5,678 bases of DNA from an uncultured Solobacterium sp. (lineage in GTDB: Bacteria > Bacillota_I > Bacilli_A > Erysipelotrichales > Erysipelotrichaceae), in contig CALEMV010000148.1 in the NCBI GenBank assembly GCA_937910655.1, positions 1 through 5,678 of the forward strand, written 5' to 3'. The notes below the pieces were generated by a model. The model saw only the letters and a list, made by a program, of their open reading frames with translations. It was not told the DNA's origin and searched no databases. Positions 5,651 to 5,678 of the stretch are shown in pieces (position 1 is the stretch's first letter; each line of letters starts with the position of its first letter). The position numbers and the translations under genes are program-made.

Positions 5651-5667
5651 TTAATTAACAGTAACAA
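5640..5667 (-). promoter_or_regulatory. Weak candidate promoter of the pot operon
   Basis: TTGTTA (5667-5662) and TAGTAA (5645-5640) are 16 bp apart. A shifted alternative is TTGTTT (5672-5667) with TAGTTT (5650-5645), also 16 bp. Both are poor consensus matches. In each case the -10 falls inside the inverted repeat, which would let a repressor exclude RNA polymerase. The true promoter could extend past the window end. Confidence 0.3.
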
Positions 5668-5678
5668 AACAATAATAA

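Overview
The window looks like a chromosomal segment of a low-GC Gram-positive bacterium (Bacillota). The evidence is the A+T-rich base composition, sigma-A-like promoters, strong Shine-Dalgarno sequences, tRNAs with encoded CCA, and a lipoprotein-type PotD. The gene set and the oversized PotA suggest something like Erysipelotrichia or a related gut/oral lineage, but that placement is inference and was not checked.

Layout: a short three-helix membrane protein of unknown function (93-443, + strand) ends in its own rho-independent terminator. It converges on a minus-strand tRNA pair, tRNA-Cys(GCA) then tRNA-Leu(UAA), one base apart, which ends at a UUCG-loop hairpin terminator (482-511). About 125 bp upstream of the tRNAs (676-801) hold two candidate tRNA promoters and several dyads.

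The rest (802-5678) is one minus-strand operon for polyamine (spermidine/putrescine) import, read in the order XRE-cupin regulator, potA, potB, potC, potD. Gene joints are 13 nt, 6 nt, a 1-nt TAATG overlap and a 26-nt overlap, so the five genes are almost certainly co-transcribed. PotD captures the polyamine outside the cell as a lipoprotein. PotB and PotC form the membrane channel and PotA is the ATPase. The regulator probably senses polyamine level and represses the operon at a perfect 9-bp inverted repeat (5630-5650) just upstream of its own ribosome binding site.

The main oddity is PotA. At 522 residues it is roughly 170 longer than a usual PotA. The extra length is two tandem, mutually related beta-rich repeats with the look of bacterial Ig-like surface-protein modules, inserted inside the C-terminal TOBE region, whose last strand resumes after them. 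Smaller curiosities are a C at position 55 of tRNA-Cys, a hairpin leader on the tRNA precursor, the absence of a clear terminator after potD, and the lack of a Shine-Dalgarno for the first gene.
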